From M3007 sp033762055 (GTDB lineage Bacteria > Bacteroidota > Bacteroidia > Chitinophagales > Saprospiraceae): 15,819 nucleotides of DNA. How positions within the stretch are numbered: position 1 is the first letter of the stretch; every line of letters begins with the position of its first letter. Positions 13,930 through 15,819 of the stretch are shown here, one piece after another. The stretch is taken from positions 1 through 15,819 of the forward strand of contig JANRLZ010000103.1 in NCBI GenBank assembly GCA_033762055.1. Direction: 5' to 3'. The notes beneath the pieces are model-generated. The model had not been told where the DNA came from, made no database searches, and worked only from the letters and a program-made list of their open reading frames with translations. Both the position numbers and the translations under genes were made by a program.

Positions 13930-15816
13930 TTGAAACATCAAAAACTTGCATTGAAAACTGCGGGGCTGCGTTTGCTGCCTGCTGCGCTGTTATTTATTTT
14001 TCAAACATTGCTCCCCGGCCAAACTACCCCGCAGCCCGAAGCGCCTGTTCGACCCGCCGCTCCGGCGGCCTCCGACACCCAAAAACTTAAAATCGAGACG
14101 GCTGCCATCATTGAATATTTTTTCAAAAACGGCCGCGAAATCCAGAAACTAAGCGGAAACGTGCGCATGCGACAGGAAAATACGCTGGTTTATTGCGACA
14201 CGGCGATACTCGATCAGGACTTTGCCATCCTGCGCGGCGGTGTCGTCATCGCGCAAGGCGACACGGTGAAAGCCTTTGCCGATTCGGCGCACTACAACGC
14301 TGCCACAAAAATCAGCGACCTGTTTGATGAAGTGGTTTTGATCAACGGCAAACAAAAACTATTCACCCAGCGACTCCGGTACGACACCGGTAATAAAATT
14401 GCCACCTACACCACCGGCGCTACCATGACCAACGACAAAAGTCAGGTTGTAAGCCGGAGAGGCTACTATTTCGTAGAGCAAAAAGAAGTGTATTTGAAAG
14501 GCGATGTAGTGGTAACCGACCCCGAATTTACCATGCGAACCGATACGATGACCTACAACACCGAGGCCCAGCTGGTGCGCTTTGTCGCTCCTACGCTGAT
14601 TAGTCAGCGGGAAAGCAGGATTTACACCGAAGGCGGGTTTTACGATATGGAAAACGATTTTGCCTCCTTCGACCAGAATCCGCAATACGAAAAAGAGGGG
14701 CAGCGAGGACGGGCGCGCAAGATGCGTTATGAGGGCAATCTGAAAGAATATACCCTGGAAGGTGATGCGCACATTGAAAATCCGGCCAAAGGTGAAAATG
14801 CCGATGCTGATGTGATCCGATATAATTCAGAAACCGAAAAAACCACCCTGCGCGGCAACGCCTATTTCCGCGACAGCACGCGCGACATCCGCGGGGAAGA
14901 GATTCGATATGACAGCCGCAACAAAATTTACCAGCTCACAGGACGCGGCTGGGTGAGCGATCCGCCCAACATCATCGAGGCCGATTCGCTCGATTTCAAC
15001 GACGTACTCGGAAATGGCGTGGCACTCGGAAGTGTCATCTGGCAGGATACTTCCAGCGATTATACGGTTTTGTCGTGGCGCATGGATTACAATAAAAAAT
15101 CACAATACCTCAACGCATTCGGCGGGTTTGGCGAAAAGGCCGCCGCCGGTCGGCCCATGATGAAAAGCCTGATTGACGGCGATACACTTTTTATGAGTGC
15201 CGACACGCTCACCTCTTTAAAACCGGACACGTCGAGCGATGTCCGTGAACTCATTGCACATCGCGATGTTCGGATTTATAAACGCGACCTGCAAGCCGTA
15301 TGTGATTCGCTTACTTTCAGCAGTGCCGATTCCATTTTCTGGTTTTACAAACTGACGAATTTGCCGCTCATTTGGTCTGACACCTCCCAGTTTTCCGGCG
15401 ATACGATAAAAATGCTGTTGAAAGACAAAAAACTCGACCGCCTGTGGCTGCGCCAGAACGCGCTGGTCATCAACTCGGAAGACGGGGTGTTGTTTAACCA
15501 GATCAAAGGACGCAACTCAACGGTTTATTTTCGCGACGATCAGGCCCGGGAAATGCTGGTCGAAGGCAATGCGCAGGCCGTTTATTATGCCCTCGATGAT
15601 AAACGCGCCTACATCGGTCTGAACGAAACCGCTTGTTCAGAAATGCGCCTCTTTTTTGGCGATAACAAGGTGGAAAGCATCAAATTTTACCAACAACCTA
15701 CCGGCAAATTCATCCCGATGAAACAAGCAGGTAAAGATCCCAAAAAGCTCGATGGTTTTTTCTGGGAAACCCTTCGCCGCCCCCGTCGGGTACAGGATTT
15801 GCTGGTTGAGCGGTAG
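13930..15816 (+). CDS. OstA/LptA-like envelope protein (LPS transport related)
   Basis: A 628-residue exported protein if read from TTG at 13930. It begins with a basic n-region (KHQKLALKTAGLR) and a hydrophobic core (LLPAALLFIFQTLL) ending near PGQT, a signal peptide. The rest is a long series of beta-strand repeats of the OstA/LptA jellyroll type: SGNVRMRQENTLVYCDTAIL, GGVVIAQGDTVKAFADSAHY, KGDVVVTDPEFTMRTDTMTY, EGDAHIENPAKGENADADVI and RGNAYFRDSTRDIRGEEIRY. This is the OstA-like form found in Bacteroidota, probably a periplasmic bridge or scaffold for LPS transport; it lacks the large C-terminal LptD barrel. No in-frame ATG occurs before the signal peptide; TTG at 13930 or 13915 is likely, while a TTG at 13861 lies inside the -7 box. 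The stop TAG is 3 bases before the window end. Confidence 0.82.
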   Translation: MKHQKLALKTAGLRLLPAALLFIFQTLLPGQTTPQPEAPVRPAAPAASDTQKLKIETAAIIEYFFKNGREIQKLSGNVRMRQENTLVYCDTAILDQDFAILRGGVVIAQGDTVKAFADSAHYNAATKISDLFDEVVLINGKQKLFTQRLRYDTGNKIATYTTGATMTNDKSQVVSRRGYYFVEQKEVYLKGDVVVTDPEFTMRTDTMTYNTEAQLVRFVAPTLISQRESRIYTEGGFYDMENDFASFDQNPQYEKEGQRGRARKMRYEGNLKEYTLEGDAHIENPAKGENADADVIRYNSETEKTTLRGNAYFRDSTRDIRGEEIRYDSRNKIYQLTGRGWVSDPPNIIEADSLDFNDVLGNGVALGSVIWQDTSSDYTVLSWRMDYNKKSQYLNAFGGFGEKAAAGRPMMKSLIDGDTLFMSADTLTSLKPDTSSDVRELIAHRDVRIYKRDLQAVCDSLTFSSADSIFWFYKLTNLPLIWSDTSQFSGDTIKMLLKDKKLDRLWLRQNALVINSEDGVLFNQIKGRNSTVYFRDDQAREMLVEGNAQAVYYALDDKRAYIGLNETACSEMRLFFGDNKVESIKFYQQPTGKFIPMKQAGKDPKKLDGFFWETLRRPRRVQDLLVER

Positions 15817-15819
15817 GTT

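Overview
The window looks like chromosomal DNA of a Bacteroidota bacterium. The evidence is a secreted protein with a gliding-motility/T9SS type B C-terminal sorting domain, an OstA-like protein, a CapA-family protein, promoter elements of the Bacteroidota form (TTTG, about 19 nt, TAnnTTTG) and weak Shine-Dalgarno signals. A member of the Saprospiria is my guess from overall protein style; no rRNA or other marker is present to prove it. I see no tRNA, rRNA, CRISPR array or transposase gene.

Layout. 1-283 is a non-coding leader with a C-rich tract (G-quadruplex motif on the minus strand) and a weak promoter. 284-4128 is a tight plus-strand operon of a soluble three-PAS sensor kinase-like protein, a single-domain receiver (4-bp ATGA overlap) and a three-helix membrane protein of unknown family (3-bp gap). 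Its end overlaps by 17 bp the end of a convergent minus-strand gene for a T9SS-exported protein (4112-5923). Further right on the minus strand are a GT4 glycosyltransferase (5984-7186) and a small protein that resembles the DNA polymerase III psi subunit (7208-7642). These diverge from a branched-chain aminotransferase gene (7843-8964). The space between them holds a perfect 18-bp palindrome that supplies a -7 box on each strand, each with its own -33 box. A strong terminator follows the aminotransferase.

9064-13810 is all minus strand: a small membrane protein, a MITE-like element with perfect 39-bp inverted repeats, a multi-cluster radical SAM protein that resembles archaeal tetraether lipid synthase (Tes/MJ0619), a second small membrane protein, a CapA-like metallophosphatase and a secreted zinc phospholipase C/S1-P1 nuclease-like enzyme. 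A divergent promoter region separates the last from an OstA-like protein gene (about 13930-15816), which has no in-frame ATG near its start.

Much of the content points to the cell envelope: OstA-like, GT4, CapA, PLC-like, T9SS cargo and possibly Tes-like lipid coupling. The strongest leads are the Tes-like radical SAM gene with its two small membrane neighbours, the kinase-receiver-membrane module with its non-canonical kinase, the bidirectional palindromic promoter, the 39-bp inverted-repeat element and the psi-like protein.
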